DNA of 64,000 nt from Pedobacter aquatilis (GCF_030409415.1 NZ_JAUFPW010000031.1:121142-185141); one strand, 5' to 3'. Counted from the first letter of the stretch, positions 16,736 through 26,234 are shown. Translations and numbers: made by a program. Notes: a model not told the origin generated them from the sequence alone.

Positions 16736-17140
16736 ATGGAAACAGATTTGATAATTTCGGAAATAGACGCAATACATACGAAAATTGACCAGGCATTGGA
16801 ACAGAAAGATAGTAATGCTTATCTTTTTAATTTTGATGAAGAAATCGCTTACAAAAAAGCAGACGGAACCATAATTACCAAAGCCGATTTAACTGACGAA
16901 ACCAAAAGATATTTTAAAAACCTAAAATCCGTAAGCACATCTCACTATCGAATTAAATCATCATTAGAAGATGAAAAATTCATCGAAAAAATTGCCAGGA
17001 AATCGGTTGTACATCAAAGCAATCTGTTAATATTCTCTAAAAAGAAAACTACTCAAACAGAAGAAATTTATCAATGGAAAAAATTTGGCAACGAATGGAA
17101 AGTCATATCTGTTGAAATTACTCTGGAAGAGAATTATTAA
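16736..17140 (+). CDS. Small NTF2/SnoaL-like protein of unknown function
   Basis: 134-aa soluble protein, no signal peptide. The pattern of an N-terminal helix with 'ALEQKDSNAYLFNFDEEIAY', a central KADLTDETKRYF helix, and C-terminal strands ending in YQWKKFGNEWKVISVEITL is typical of NTF2-like/DUF4440 folds, where the last strand carries a conserved W-K-V/I. I see no catalytic residues. It stands alone, after a repeat-rich spacer and 136 bp before aspS on the same strand. Confidence 0.6.
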   Translation: METDLIISEIDAIHTKIDQALEQKDSNAYLFNFDEEIAYKKADGTIITKADLTDETKRYFKNLKSVSTSHYRIKSSLEDEKFIEKIARKSVVHQSNLLIFSKKKTTQTEEIYQWKKFGNEWKVISVEITLEENY

Positions 17141-17245
17141 TGTAGATTCTGCACTCCATAATTTCAATTAATTCCGTGTATTCTGTGCTTCCGTGGCAAA
17201 TAAAACACCAACATAATTTTCCTCAAAACTTTAAAACAAAATCGG

Positions 17246-17253
17246 TATTTTTG
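17246..17253 (+). promoter_or_regulatory. -7 box (TATTTTTG) for aspS
   Basis: Exact TAnnTTTG match, 23 nt before the aspS ATG at 17277. No clear -33 TTTG at 17-23 nt upstream. Confidence 0.45.
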
Positions 17254-17276
17254 CCGCTCAATTTAGATTACAATAT

Positions 17277-19022
17277 ATGTTAAGAACAGTAACTTGTGGT
17301 GCATTAAACCTTAATAACTTAGGCGAAAGTGTAACCCTATGTGGATGGGTACAAAAATCAAGAGATTTAGGCGGCATGACTTTTATAGACATTCGCGATC
17401 GTTATGGCATTACACAGTTGGTTTTTAATATGGATGATAACCGTACGCTTTGCGAAACCGCACGTACGCTTGGCAGAGAGTTTGTAATTAAAGCAACCGG
17501 AACTGTTGTAGAACGTAGCAACAAAAATCCAAAAATGTCAACTGGTGATGTGGAGATTAAAATTTCTGCTTTAGAAATACTTAATGCTGCAAAATTACCT
17601 CCATTCTTAATTGATGATGAAACCGATGGTGGTGATGAGTTGCGTATGAAATATCGCTATTTAGATTTACGTCGTAATCCTGTTCGTAATAATTTAATTC
17701 TACGCCATAAAATGGCACAATCGGTTCGGCGCTATTTGGACGCATTGGATTTTATAGAAGTTGAAACACCGGTTTTAATTAAATCTACACCAGAAGGTGC
17801 AAGAGATTTCGTTGTGCCAAGCCGTATGAACGAGGGTGAGTTTTATGCTTTGCCTCAATCGCCTCAAACCTTTAAGCAATTGCTTATGGTTTCGGGCTTC
17901 GACAGGTATTTTCAAATTGTAAAATGTTTTAGAGATGAAGATTTAAGAGCCGACCGCCAACCAGAATTTACACAAATCGATTGTGAGATGTCTTTCATCG
18001 AACAAGAAGATATATTAAAAACTTTTGAAGGTTTAATCCGCACTTTATTTAAAGAAGTTCGCAATTACGATTTACCTGAAGTACCACGTATGCAATACGC
18101 AGATGCGATGCGTTTATATGGCTCTGATAAGCCAGATACTCGTTTTGATATGCAATTTGTAGAGCTAAACGATTTGGTAAAAGGCAACGGTTTCCCTGTT
18201 TTTGATAACGCAGAATTAGTAGTAGGTATTAATGCAAAAGGTGCTGCAAGTTATACACGTAAACAATTAGACGAGTTAACAGATTTTATTAAGCGTCCGC
18301 AAATTGGTGCTACAGGTTTAATTTATGCCCGCCACAATGATGATGGTTCGATTAAATCATCAGTAGATAAGTTCTTTAATGAAGAAGATTTAAAACAGTG
18401 GAGCGAGGCTTTTTCGACAGAAAAAGGTGATTTAATTTTAATTCTTGCTGGCTCAACAGATAAAGTGCGTAAGCAATTAAATGAATTGCGTTTAGAAATG
18501 GGTAACCGTTTAGGCTTACGCGATAAAAATAAATTTTCGGCACTTTGGGTATTGGATTTCCCGCTTTTAGAATGGGATGAAGAAACTGAACGTTATCACG
18601 CAATGCACCATCCATTTACTTCGCCAAAACCAGAAGATATTGCTTTATTAGATAGCGACCCTAAAAATGTTAGGGCAAATGCCTACGATATGGTAATCAA
18701 CGGAACAGAAGTTGGTGGTGGTTCTATCCGTATTCATGATAGAGCATTACAAGCCTTAATGTTTAAGCATTTAGGTTTTAGTGCAGACGAAGCTCAAAAG
18801 CAATTCGGTTTCTTAATGGATGCTTTCGAATTTGGTGCACCTCCACATGGTGGTATCGCGTTCGGCTTCGATCGCCTAACTTCAATTTTTGCAGGCTTAG
18901 ACACAATTCGTGATGTTATTGCATTTCCTAAAAATAATTCGGGTAGAGATGTGATGATTGATAGCCCAAGTACGATTGACGAAAAGCAATTAAAAGAACT
19001 TAAAATCAAGACAGATTTGTAA
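17277..19022 (+). CDS. aspS: Aspartate--tRNA ligase
   Basis: Class II aminoacyl-tRNA synthetase of 581 aa that charges tRNA-Asp. The N-terminal OB-fold anticodon domain ([26 protein letters not shown]) is followed by the class II motif 2 ([18 protein letters not shown]), the bacterial insertion (GAD) domain ([20 protein letters not shown]) and motif 3 ([16 protein letters not shown]). Length and domain order match bacterial AspRS. It probably has its own promoter and ends at a strong intrinsic terminator. Whether it is discriminating or also charges tRNA-Asn is not decidable here. Confidence 0.97.
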   Translation: MLRTVTCGALNLNNLGESVTLCGWVQKSRDLGGMTFIDIRDRYGITQLVFNMDDNRTLCETARTLGREFVIKATGTVVERSNKNPKMSTGDVEIKISALEILNAAKLPPFLIDDETDGGDELRMKYRYLDLRRNPVRNNLILRHKMAQSVRRYLDALDFIEVETPVLIKSTPEGARDFVVPSRMNEGEFYALPQSPQTFKQLLMVSGFDRYFQIVKCFRDEDLRADRQPEFTQIDCEMSFIEQEDILKTFEGLIRTLFKEVRNYDLPEVPRMQYADAMRLYGSDKPDTRFDMQFVELNDLVKGNGFPVFDNAELVVGINAKGAASYTRKQLDELTDFIKRPQIGATGLIYARHNDDGSIKSSVDKFFNEEDLKQWSEAFSTEKGDLILILAGSTDKVRKQLNELRLEMGNRLGLRDKNKFSALWVLDFPLLEWDEETERYHAMHHPFTSPKPEDIALLDSDPKNVRANAYDMVINGTEVGGGSIRIHDRALQALMFKHLGFSADEAQKQFGFLMDAFEFGAPPHGGIAFGFDRLTSIFAGLDTIRDVIAFPKNNSGRDVMIDSPSTIDEKQLKELKIKTDL

Positions 19023-19065
19023 ATAGTTCAATAGTCATTAGTAGCATTGCGCTATATAACTAAGG

Positions 19066-19093
19066 AAGGCGCTTCAAAATTGAAGCGCCTTTT
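19066..19093 (+). terminator. Intrinsic terminator of aspS
   Basis: AAGGCGCTTCA (19066-19076) pairs with TGAAGCGCCTT (19081-19091) around a 4-nt loop, followed by T residues. GC-rich stem 44 bp after the aspS stop. Confidence 0.9.
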
Positions 19094-19171
19094 CTGTATA
19101 ATAATATAAAAAAATTATGTAGAGATTCAGCTTTGGTAAACTAATTAACCAATAACTAATGAACTATCGAA

Positions 19172-19609
19172 CTAATAAGTTTCACTATCTGGCGGAATGC
19201 CATAATCAATAAATTTTTTGTCTTTTTTATCTTTCCTCTTACCAAACCAACCCTTAACAGAGTTAAAAATTGCTGAGATATGTTCTGCATCAAGCGATTT
19301 ACCAACTTTGCCCGAAACCAAACCCACAGCTGCCTTAGTTAAGAAACCTGCACCTCTAAAAAGAGTTTTGTTCATAAACATTGGCAAAAGCAAAGACATT
19401 GCAGTTCCGCTAAGGTTTAGCTTATCATCAACCTTAAAAAGATTGCTTGGCGTAGCATATTTTTTTATTAAAGCACCGAGAGTAAACTGCTTCAAATAAA
19501 CCTTTACATCAGATTTTAGCAAATTCTCTTTTAAAGTAAAATCTACTTTAAGTTCGAGTTTTTTTGCCTGCAGATCTTCAAGAGTGCGAATGTTTTTATA
19601 GCTTCTCAT
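19172..19609 (-). CDS. Hypothetical protein, last gene of the YtxH-holin cluster
   Basis: 145-aa protein with no signal peptide. The middle contains two moderately hydrophobic stretches (LSGTAMSLLLPMFMNKTLFRGAGFL, read in parts, and AAVGLVSGKVGKSL) and the C-terminus is lysine-rich (GWFGKRKDKKDKKFIDYG). Its start overlaps the end of the holin-like gene by 14 bp. The order YtxH protein, holin-family protein, this protein is a common Bacteroidota cluster linked to envelope stress, but no molecular function is known to me. Confidence 0.75.
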   Translation of the reverse strand: MRSYKNIRTLEDLQAKKLELKVDFTLKENLLKSDVKVYLKQFTLGALIKKYATPSNLFKVDDKLNLSGTAMSLLLPMFMNKTLFRGAGFLTKAAVGLVSGKVGKSLDAEHISAIFNSVKGWFGKRKDKKDKKFIDYGIPPDSETY

Positions 19610-19976
19610 CTTCGTCCTCCTTATCTGCTAACTTATCAAAATACTTGCGTATAGCTACATTTATAATCGCCTTTTCTATATACTTATCTTTAGTTGCATA
19701 AACAATTACAGCTAACAATATGTAAATTAACGATACACAGCCAAAGCCACGTGTAAAGCTTCCAAGCACATCAGACAAAAATAGTGCAAGCGTAACCGAG
19801 CCAAATAAAAATGCCAATATAAAGCAAACAATAACAGCGGTATTTGTAACCAGATCGGCAAAAATTTTGGATACTTTTTCTACCAGATAAAGCCTGGTAT
19901 ATTCTATTCTAGCCTCCAAATAGCCTTTGGCATCGTCAACAATATCTTCGATACTTTTTTCTTTATTTTCTTGCAT
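19596..19976 (-). CDS. Phage-holin-family / Actinobacterial-holin-like (DUF1469) membrane protein
   Basis: 126-aa protein with a cytoplasmic N-terminal amphipathic helix (IVDDAKGYLEARIEYTRLYLVEKVSKIF), two transmembrane helices (LVTNTAVIVCFILAFLFGSV and FGCVSLIYILLAVIVY) and a charged C-terminus. This is the layout of the Phage_holin_3_6/DUF1469 family, which despite its name is chromosomal and usually sits beside YtxH-domain genes, as here. It overlaps the downstream gene by 14 bp. There is no sign of a phage nearby, so a lysis role is unlikely. Confidence 0.8.
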   Translation of the reverse strand: MQENKEKSIEDIVDDAKGYLEARIEYTRLYLVEKVSKIFADLVTNTAVIVCFILAFLFGSVTLALFLSDVLGSFTRGFGCVSLIYILLAVIVYATKDKYIEKAIINVAIRKYFDKLADKEDEDEKL

Positions 19977-19994
19977 AGTTTAGATGGGTAAATG

Positions 19995-20020
19995 AAGCCG
20001 GATGTTTTAACATCCGGCTT
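19995..20020. other. Stem-loop between the YtxH and holin-family genes
   Basis: AAGCCGGATG (19995-20004) pairs perfectly with CATCCGGCTT (20011-20020) around a 6-nt loop. On the minus strand no U-tract follows, so it may reduce rather than stop read-through or protect the ytxH transcript. Confidence 0.6.
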
Positions 20021-20030
20021 TAAAAATTTA

Positions 20031-20297
20031 TTACGCGTGTTCTACGTCGTCACTATATTCTTCTTCAACAGTTCTCAACTTAGTTTTAATCGAGTCTACA
20101 ACTTTATCTTTTAAGCTAGAAAGGTTATTAATTTCGTCGGCAGCTTTATCGCGTATAGAATCACCTAAATCTTTTAAAGATTGGCTTAATTTATCACGGG
20201 TTTCTTCGCCTTTTTCTGGTGCAAATAAAATTCCTAAGGCGGCTCCTGCAGCTAATCCTGCTAAAAGGGCAACTACAACTTTTGAGTTATCATTCAT
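20031..20297 (-). CDS. YtxH domain-containing protein
   Basis: 88-aa protein of the YtxH family: an N-terminal glycine-rich hydrophobic helix (VVVALLAGLAAGAALGILF) followed directly by the conserved APEKGEETRDKL motif and a long charged amphipathic helix. Such proteins are membrane-associated and general-stress induced in Bacillus; the biochemical role is unknown. It heads the small cluster with the holin-family gene and a hypothetical protein, from which it is separated by a stem-loop. Confidence 0.88.
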   Translation of the reverse strand: MNDNSKVVVALLAGLAAGAALGILFAPEKGEETRDKLSQSLKDLGDSIRDKAADEINNLSSLKDKVVDSIKTKLRTVEEEYSDDVEHA

Positions 20298-20365
20298 AAT
20301 TATCTATTTAAGGGTTTAACAATACAATATAACTGATCTATATTATTTTACTGTTAAGCTATAAA

Positions 20366-21415
20366 TTATAACTCATTTTGCTCATTATTTGTTTTAATTC
20401 TTTCTAATCTTTCTGATGCCAGCGTGCTGGTTTCATAAATTTTAACGAGCAGTATAAAATAAGATAGCAATAGCGGGCCAAATACAAGCCCAAGTATTCC
20501 AAATAAAGGAATACCAATAATTACGCCAATTACTGTTATTATGGGGTGTATATTTCCAACTTTTTTTGCAATGATAAATCGAAGCACATTATCTATATTA
20601 ATGATAACCACAAATCCAAAGATTAGCATAGCCCAACCTGCGAAATTATTACCATTTGCAATTTGAAATATGGCGGCAGGCACAAACACAACAGGTGGTC
20701 CTAAAACCGGAACGAAGGATATAAATGTAGTAATAACACCCCAAAAAACTGGATCCTTATATCCTAGAACAAAAAATGATAAACTTACTAAAGAACCCTG
20801 AACTAAGCATATTAAGCCCTGCCCAATAACATTTGCATAAGTTGTATTACGCATTTCATCGCCAAAACGTAAAGCATTTTGTTCGCGGAGTGGGGCATAT
20901 TTTATTAAAGAAAGCTCGAATTTTTCTCTTTCGATAAGCATAAAGTACAGTAAAAAGTACATCACCAGCAAACTCAGTATAATATTTATTGCACTCGAAA
21001 TTAATGAAGGAAAAAGTTGCGTAGCCCAGTTGCCCAACCTATTCATACCATCTTGAATTAAACTTTCGTTTACCTTAAAAGGAATTAAATGCTGAATTTT
21101 AACCAGTAAATTTCTAAAGAAGATTTCGTTATTTTTTAATTCGGATATTTTACTAATTACCATACTGCTTAATGCATAAAATGGTAAGATAATTAGTACA
21201 ACACTTACGGCAATTATTAATATGGCTACCAATCTTTTATTCCATCCTTTTACTTCGGCAAAATAAATATAACCCGGGCGCATTATGGTGTACAGTACAA
21301 GTGTACTTAAAATAGCACTGAAAATCCCTTGTAAAGAATATGCAATTAATAAACCAAGTGCTATTATAATTACAAGGTTTATATTGTTGCGTTGCTTATA
21401 AGAAAATACTGACAT
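20366..21415 (-). CDS. AI-2E family transporter
   Basis: 349-aa integral membrane protein of the AI-2 exporter (PerM/YdiK/TqsA) superfamily. Seven to eight helices are visible, with the family hallmarks LLVMYFLLYFMLIER, the long central loop, VIGQGLICLVQGSLVSLSFF, the PVFWGVITTFISFVPVLGPP block and a C-terminal GIPLFGILGLVFGPLLLSYF. Members export autoinducer-2 or other small molecules, or act as Na+/H+ antiporters; the substrate is not evident. It lies 68 bp upstream of the YtxH gene on the same strand, possibly in the same stress-related unit. Confidence 0.88.
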   Translation of the reverse strand: MSVFSYKQRNNINLVIIIALGLLIAYSLQGIFSAILSTLVLYTIMRPGYIYFAEVKGWNKRLVAILIIAVSVVLIILPFYALSSMVISKISELKNNEIFFRNLLVKIQHLIPFKVNESLIQDGMNRLGNWATQLFPSLISSAINIILSLLVMYFLLYFMLIEREKFELSLIKYAPLREQNALRFGDEMRNTTYANVIGQGLICLVQGSLVSLSFFVLGYKDPVFWGVITTFISFVPVLGPPVVFVPAAIFQIANGNNFAGWAMLIFGFVVIINIDNVLRFIIAKKVGNIHPIITVIGVIIGIPLFGILGLVFGPLLLSYFILLVKIYETSTLASERLERIKTNNEQNEL

Positions 21416-21482
21416 AGAATTCTAGTTGCTTGGTACTTTCTAAATGCAAAAACCATCTTATTTGTTTTCGCAGATTTAGGAT

Positions 21483-22445
21483 TTAATCTGGTTCATCAAT
21501 CTTAATTGCTTTGATTTTATTATAAAGCGTTTTTCTATCGATATTTAAAATTTTTGCCGCCTTGGTTTTGTTAAAGTTTACTTCTTTCAAAACCCTTAAA
21601 ATGGTATCGTACTCGGCTTCCAAAGCTGCATTTTTCAAATCCTTGGGCTTATCACTAAGTTTAAGTTTTACCTGAGTTAAAACTTCGTCTCTATCATAAT
21701 CTTTAACATGATTTGATAATTCTAAAGGCAGAACATCTACCTGAATTTCATTACCCTCTGTTAATAAGGCAACACGCCTGATAACATTTTTTAGCTCACG
21801 AACGTTTCCTGGCCAGTTGTAATTTAAAAAGCATTCTTTAACCCCATCAGAAAAACCTTTAATGTTTTTACCTAACTCATTATTGGCTACGGTTAGAAAA
21901 TTATTAGCGAAAACTAAAATATCTTTACCTCGTTTTTTTAGTGAAGGGATATGAATTGAAAATTCATTAAAACGATGATATAAATCCTCTCTAAAGGTAC
22001 CTTTTGATATATTTTCTACTAAATTTTCATTGGTTGCAACAATAATCCGCACATCTAAATCAATTTCTTTTGTACTACCAATGCGTTTAACTTTGCGTTC
22101 TTGTACAGTTCTTAAAAGCGTTGCTTGAATTTCATATGATAAATTCCCGATTTCGTCCAAGAATAAAGTACCACCATTAGCTTGCTCAAAATGCCCAATT
22201 TTTGTGTACAAAGCTCCGGTAAAGGAGCCTTTTTCGTGCCCAAAAAATTCACTCCCGGCAAGTTCTTTTGTTAAAGAACCACAATCCATAGCAACAAACG
22301 GTTTATCCTTTCTTAAACTATTTAGATGGATTGTTTTAGCAACGTATTCTTTTCCTGTGCCACTTTTACCGGTTAAAATTATGCTATATGAAGTTGGGGC
22401 GATAAGATGGATTTGCTTTAGCAGTGTTTTAGAAACATCGCTCAT
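21483..22445 (-). CDS. Sigma-54 activator AAA+ and Fis-type DNA-binding part of a split NtrC-type regulator
   Basis: 320 aa in the frame opened by the ATG at 22445. It has Walker A GKSGTGKE (26-33), the sigma-54 contact loop GSFTGA (73-78), Walker B GGTLFLDEIG, an arginine-finger region (FREDLYHRFNEF), GNVRELKNVIRR, and a C-terminal Fis helix-turn-helix (NKTKAAKILNIDRKTLYNKI). The frame upstream of the ATG reads DYIDG, matching the linker that normally joins receiver and AAA+ domains. The ATG overlaps the stop of the receiver gene (ATGA). The two pieces together are about the length of an ordinary NtrC protein, so this is a frameshifted or fissioned regulator. Confidence 0.85.
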   Translation of the reverse strand: MSDVSKTLLKQIHLIAPTSYSIILTGKSGTGKEYVAKTIHLNSLRKDKPFVAMDCGSLTKELAGSEFFGHEKGSFTGALYTKIGHFEQANGGTLFLDEIGNLSYEIQATLLRTVQERKVKRIGSTKEIDLDVRIIVATNENLVENISKGTFREDLYHRFNEFSIHIPSLKKRGKDILVFANNFLTVANNELGKNIKGFSDGVKECFLNYNWPGNVRELKNVIRRVALLTEGNEIQVDVLPLELSNHVKDYDRDEVLTQVKLKLSDKPKDLKNAALEAEYDTILRVLKEVNFNKTKAAKILNIDRKTLYNKIKAIKIDEPD

Positions 22446-22903
22446 CCCATCAATATAATCGCTATGGTTGAGTATTCTTGCTCAGCATTTTTACCACTAT
22501 TTTTAGTACTGCTATTGGCTACATTCTCATTTAAGGCTCGCTGTGTTTCTAAAGCTTTATTGATGGTATTTAAAATTTCATCAGGATATAAAGGTTTCGT
22601 AATGTAATCGTAAGCACCTAATTTAATTAATTCTACAGCTAATTTAATGTCAGAATAACCAGTAATAATGATAACACCTGTAGAAGGATAATTTTCTTTA
22701 ATTTTAATAAGAATTTCTCTACCGTCGGTGTCATCTAACCTATAATCGCATAATACCAAATCAAAGGTTTCTGTAGTCATAATATCCATCGCTGAATTCC
22801 CAGTAATAGCATTTGCTACATCGAAACCATTTCTAGTTAAGAATTTAGAGAGTAAAAGGCCTATATTAACCTCATCATCAATTATTAGTATCTTCTTTTT
22901 CAT
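22442..22903 (-). CDS. Response-regulator receiver domain, N-terminal part of a split NtrC-type regulator
   Basis: 153-aa CheY-like receiver: acidic pair D9-D10, phospho-acceptor D53 (LVLCDYRL), T81 (IIITGYSD) and K103 (YITKPLYPDE). After the domain it continues through a linker (NENVANSSTKNSGKNAEQEY) and stops at TGA (22442-22444) just where the AAA+ domain begins in another frame. It may be read as a separate single-domain regulator translationally coupled by an ATGA overlap to the AAA+ gene, or a single-base indel between 22445 and 22481 split one gene. No cognate histidine kinase is in the neighbourhood. Confidence 0.85.
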   Translation of the reverse strand: MKKKILIIDDEVNIGLLLSKFLTRNGFDVANAITGNSAMDIMTTETFDLVLCDYRLDDTDGREILIKIKENYPSTGVIIITGYSDIKLAVELIKLGAYDYITKPLYPDEILNTINKALETQRALNENVANSSTKNSGKNAEQEYSTIAIILMG

Positions 22904-23000
22904 ACGCGAGAATCGTACTGCATAATTGGATAAAAAAAACGAATTCGGGAAATTTTTTCTACACTATTAACCAATTTGGATAGAATTAATAATACAAACG

Positions 23001-23777
23001 CTACTTTCCTTTAAATTTGCTCGCCCTCTTATCGATAAATGCTGTTACCCCTTCCTTAAAATCCTCTGTTTCAAAGCACTCACCAAATGATTTGATTTCA
23101 ACTTCGTACCCTGTATGGTTAAGTGAAGCCACCACAGCCTTTATTGCTCCAGCAACTGCAAGTGGTGCCCTAAGTTTAACAAAAGCTAAAATTTCCTCGG
23201 CCTTACTTATTAAATCACCTTGTGGCACAACATAATTTACCAATCCAATTTGTTCAGCTTCTTCAGCCTTAATCATATTGGCAGTAATTATCATTTCGAT
23301 AGCTTTTCCCTTGCCAACCAGCTGCGCTAATCTTTGTGTACCACCGTAACCTGGTATTAAACCCAATGTAACCTCTGGCAAACCTAATTTGGCATTATCG
23401 GATGCAATTCTGATGTGGCAAGCCATAGCCAGTTCCAATCCTCCACCTAATGCAAAACCATTAATTGCAGCAATAAATGGTTTAGACGAATTCTCTATTG
23501 CGTTAAAAACTTTTTCCTGGCCTTGCCTTGCCAATTCCTCACCTTGCTTTCCGTTGTAATCAGAAAACTCTTTAATATCAGCACCAGCTACAAAAGCTTT
23601 TTCGCCTGCACCGGTAATAATTACACCCCTAACTTCATCACTCTTGGTAGCAAAATCAATAACATCTGCCAGCTCGGCAAGCGTATCTTTATTAAGTGCA
23701 TTTAAAGCTTTCTCACGATTTATCGTTACGTATAAAATATGCTCTCTTACTTCTGATATTAAAATTTGATATGCCAT
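23001..23777 (-). CDS. Enoyl-CoA hydratase/isomerase (crotonase), short-chain type
   Basis: 258-aa crotonase that hydrates short-chain trans-2-enoyl-CoA to 3-hydroxyacyl-CoA. The oxyanion-hole segments are AGADIKEF (64-71) and GFALGGG (107-113); the two catalytic glutamates are E115 (GGLELAMAC) and E135 (LPEVTLGLIPGYGGTQRL). C-terminal ..EDFKEGVTAFIDKRASKFKGK is the usual end. It begins 3 bp after the stop of a B12-binding methylmalonyl-CoA-mutase-type subunit on the same strand, which points to acyl-CoA or propionate/branched-chain amino-acid metabolism. Confidence 0.93.
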   Translation of the reverse strand: MAYQILISEVREHILYVTINREKALNALNKDTLAELADVIDFATKSDEVRGVIITGAGEKAFVAGADIKEFSDYNGKQGEELARQGQEKVFNAIENSSKPFIAAINGFALGGGLELAMACHIRIASDNAKLGLPEVTLGLIPGYGGTQRLAQLVGKGKAIEMIITANMIKAEEAEQIGLVNYVVPQGDLISKAEEILAFVKLRAPLAVAGAIKAVVASLNHTGYEVEIKSFGECFETEDFKEGVTAFIDKRASKFKGK

Positions 23778-23780
23778 CTT

Positions 23781-24200
23781 TTAAAAATTTCTGTTTGCTG
23801 AAACCCAATTTTGAATATATTCTACAATGCTTGCCATGGTTGTTCCCGGCGGAAATAATTCTCCAACACCTAAATCTGCCAACTTCTTTCTGTCGGCCTC
23901 CGGAATAATACCACCACCAGTTAATAACACATCATCAAGCTGTTTTTCTTTCATAAATTGGATGATTTTTGGAAAGACGGTCATATGTGCGCCCGATAAA
24001 ATCGAAACGCCAATAGCATCAACATCTTCCTGCAAAGCGGTATTAACCACCATCTCAGGCGTTTGCCGAAGTCCGGTGTAAATTACCTCCATACCAGCAT
24101 CGCGAAGCGATGTAGCAATTACCTTAGCGCCTCTATCGTGCCCATCGAGCCCGACTTTAGCCACCAAAACACGTATTGGCCTGTTTAATACTTTGCTCAT
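23781..24200 (-). CDS. Free-standing cobalamin-binding domain, methylmalonyl-CoA mutase small-subunit type
   Basis: 139-aa B12-binding protein: [20 protein letters not shown] carries the DxHxxG motif with the cobalt-ligand histidine (H21), followed by GVSILSGAH and [12 protein letters not shown], the standard MCM C-terminal fold. It corresponds to the separate small subunit seen in two-subunit (archaeal-like) methylmalonyl-CoA mutases or isobutyryl-CoA mutases. No catalytic subunit lies in this window, so the partner must be elsewhere. Co-transcribed with the crotonase downstream (3-bp gap). Confidence 0.9.
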   Translation of the reverse strand: MSKVLNRPIRVLVAKVGLDGHDRGAKVIATSLRDAGMEVIYTGLRQTPEMVVNTALQEDVDAIGVSILSGAHMTVFPKIIQFMKEKQLDDVLLTGGGIIPEADRKKLADLGVGELFPPGTTMASIVEYIQNWVSANRNF

Positions 24201-24247
24201 AATGAATATTAAGTTGATGTAAATGTATCGAATTTTCTTTTTAAGGT

Positions 24248-24380
24248 AATAGAGAATTGAAAATAGAGGTTACATAGATTTAGGAATTGGAAATGGGAAA
24301 TAGATTGAAGGTCTAAGTCATAGAAATTGTGCAATTTGCTTTTTTCTTTATTCTCTATTCCCCATTTCCAACCTCTAATT
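24248..24380. repeat. Low-complexity complementary arms between two divergent genes
   Basis: AATAGAGAA (24248-24256) pairs with TTCTCTATT (24351-24359); TTGGAAATGGG (24287-24297) pairs with CCCATTTCCAA (24361-24371); AGAGGTT at 24265-24271 matches AACCTCT after 24370. Words are reused in degenerate form along each arm. It fills the glnS upstream region. Confidence 0.55.
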
Positions 24381-24421
24381 ATTCTATTCACTATTCCTTA
24401 TATAATTACGCTCAATCTTTT

Positions 24422-24429
24422 TACATTTG
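24422..24429 (+). promoter_or_regulatory. -7 box (TACATTTG) for glnS
   Basis: Exact TAnnTTTG match 22 nt before the glnS ATG at 24452; it supports that start rather than the longer open frame from 24329. Confidence 0.5.
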
Positions 24430-24451
24430 CATTCCTAATTTACAGGTTTTT

Positions 24452-26107
24452 ATGAGTGAAGAAAAGTCATTGAACTTTATTGAAGAGATTGTTGAGAACG
24501 ACTTAAATAGTGGCAAGTATGAAACTTTGGTTACGCGTTTCCCGCCAGAACCTAATGGTTACCTACACATTGGCCACGCCAAAGCAATTTGCTTAAACTT
24601 CGGACTAACACAAAAATATGGCGGTTATACCAATCTGCGTTTTGATGATACCAATCCGGTTACGGAAAAAACAGAATATGTAAACAGCCAGCAAGAGGAT
24701 ATTAAATGGTTGGGTTTTAACTGGAAAAATGAATTATATGCATCAGATTACTTTGATGAATTATATTCGTTTGCGGTAAAATTAATCGAAAAAGGCTTGG
24801 CTTATGTTGATGAAAGTTCTGCCGATGAAATTGCTGCTTTAAAAGGTACACCAACCGAACCAGGAAAAGATAGTCCATATCGTAATCGCTCTGCCGAAGA
24901 AAACCTTGATATTTTCACCAGAATGAAAAATGGTGAGTTTGCTGATGGCGCTTATATTTTACGAGCAAAAATCGATATGGCAAGCCCAAATATGTTGATG
25001 CGTGATCCAATTATATATCGTATTAAACATGCTGAGCATCATCGTACAGGAAACAAATGGTGCATTTACCCAATGTACGATTTTGCACACGGACAAAGCG
25101 ATAGCATTGAAAACATTACGCATTCTATTTGTACCTTGGAATATGTTTCGCACCGCGAATTGTACGATTGGTTTATCGAGAAATTAGAAATTTTTCCTTC
25201 AAAACAATATGAGTTTGCTCGCTTGAACCTTACTTCTACTGTAATGAGTAAGCGTAAGCTGCTACAATTGGTTAATGAAAATTTAGTGAGTGGCTGGGAC
25301 GACCCACGTATGCCTACAATCTCCGGTTTACGTAGAAGAGGATTTACACCAAAAAGTGTTCGTGAATTTTGCGAGCGTATTGGTATTGCAAAACGCGAAA
25401 ACTTAATCGAATTAAGTTTATTGGAATTTTGCATCCGAGAAGATTTAAACAAAACGGCTAACCGCGTGATGGCTGTTTTAGATCCAATTAAATTAATCAT
25501 TACCAATTACGATAAAGGGACGGAAGATTTAAAGGGCGAAAACAATCCGGAAGCAGAAGATGGCGGTGGCACGCGTGTGATCCCTTTCAGCAAAGAACTT
25601 TGGATTGAGCGTGAGGATTTTATGGAAGTGCCTGCAAAAAAATGGTTCCGTTTAGCGCCTGGTGCAATGGTTCGATTAAAGTTTGCATACATTGTTAAAT
25701 GCGAAGATTTTGTTAAAGATGAAAACGGAAACGTAACCGAAATTCATTGCACTTACATTCCAGAATCGAAAAGCGGAAACGATACAAGTGGTATTAATGT
25801 TAAAGGTACCATACACTGGGTTAGCGTACAACATGCTAAAACTGCTGAAATTCGTTTATATGATAGGTTATTCAGTTCTGAAACACCAGATGCTGAAGAA
25901 GGCGATTTTAAAGATTATTTAAATCCAGACAGTTTAACAGTTCTTCCGAATGTATATATTGAACCATCTTTGGCTGATGCAGATTTGCAGAGTCGCTATC
26001 AGTTTATTAGAAAAGGATATTTCTGTCTAGATAAAGATTCTACAGCTGAAAAACTGGTTTTTAATAGGACTGTAACGTTGAAAGATACCTTTAAGAAGCC
26101 AAACTAA
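24452..26107 (+). CDS. glnS: Glutamine--tRNA ligase
   Basis: Class I synthetase of 551 aa that charges tRNA-Gln. HIGH motif in [22 protein letters not shown] (read as [14 protein letters not shown]), the KMSKS-equivalent [11 protein letters not shown], and a C-terminal two-barrel anticodon domain ([21 protein letters not shown]). The frame is open back to 24329, but the ATG at 24452 ([18 protein letters not shown]) gives the family's normal N-terminus and lies after a -7 box. Its presence implies direct Gln-tRNA charging rather than only the amidotransferase route. Ends at a strong terminator. Confidence 0.97.
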   Translation: MSEEKSLNFIEEIVENDLNSGKYETLVTRFPPEPNGYLHIGHAKAICLNFGLTQKYGGYTNLRFDDTNPVTEKTEYVNSQQEDIKWLGFNWKNELYASDYFDELYSFAVKLIEKGLAYVDESSADEIAALKGTPTEPGKDSPYRNRSAEENLDIFTRMKNGEFADGAYILRAKIDMASPNMLMRDPIIYRIKHAEHHRTGNKWCIYPMYDFAHGQSDSIENITHSICTLEYVSHRELYDWFIEKLEIFPSKQYEFARLNLTSTVMSKRKLLQLVNENLVSGWDDPRMPTISGLRRRGFTPKSVREFCERIGIAKRENLIELSLLEFCIREDLNKTANRVMAVLDPIKLIITNYDKGTEDLKGENNPEAEDGGGTRVIPFSKELWIEREDFMEVPAKKWFRLAPGAMVRLKFAYIVKCEDFVKDENGNVTEIHCTYIPESKSGNDTSGINVKGTIHWVSVQHAKTAEIRLYDRLFSSETPDAEEGDFKDYLNPDSLTVLPNVYIEPSLADADLQSRYQFIRKGYFCLDKDSTAEKLVFNRTVTLKDTFKKPN

Positions 26108-26128
26108 AGGATTTTTTAACCACAGATA

Positions 26129-26163
26129 GACACGGATGAACACAGATTTATCCGTGTTTTTTT
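26129..26163 (+). terminator. Intrinsic terminator of glnS
   Basis: ACACGGAT (26129-26136) pairs with ATCCGTGT (26149-26156) around a 12-nt loop, followed by eight T residues. The stem is made of an ACACGGAT..ATCCGTGT repeat type common in bacterial spacers. Confidence 0.85.
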
Positions 26164-26234
26164 ATGGATTTTGCCACTGAAACACTGAAATCACGGAAGA
26201 AGGTTTGATAACTAACATCCCAAGAACCTTCATC

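Noticed and set aside
19596..19976. Phage holin implying a prophage remnant
   Set aside because: The holin-family name is historical; the gene sits in the common chromosomal YtxH cluster and no phage genes are near.
22445..22481. Programmed frameshift in the split NtrC regulator
   Set aside because: The only A-run nearby (complement of 22488-22492) lies upstream of a stop in the AAA+ frame, so slipping there would not join the two parts; no slippery heptamer is seen in the allowed interval.
24329..24451. Upstream extension of the glnS frame
   Set aside because: It runs through the low-complexity inverted repeat and past the -7 box; the ATG at 24452 fits the family N-terminus.
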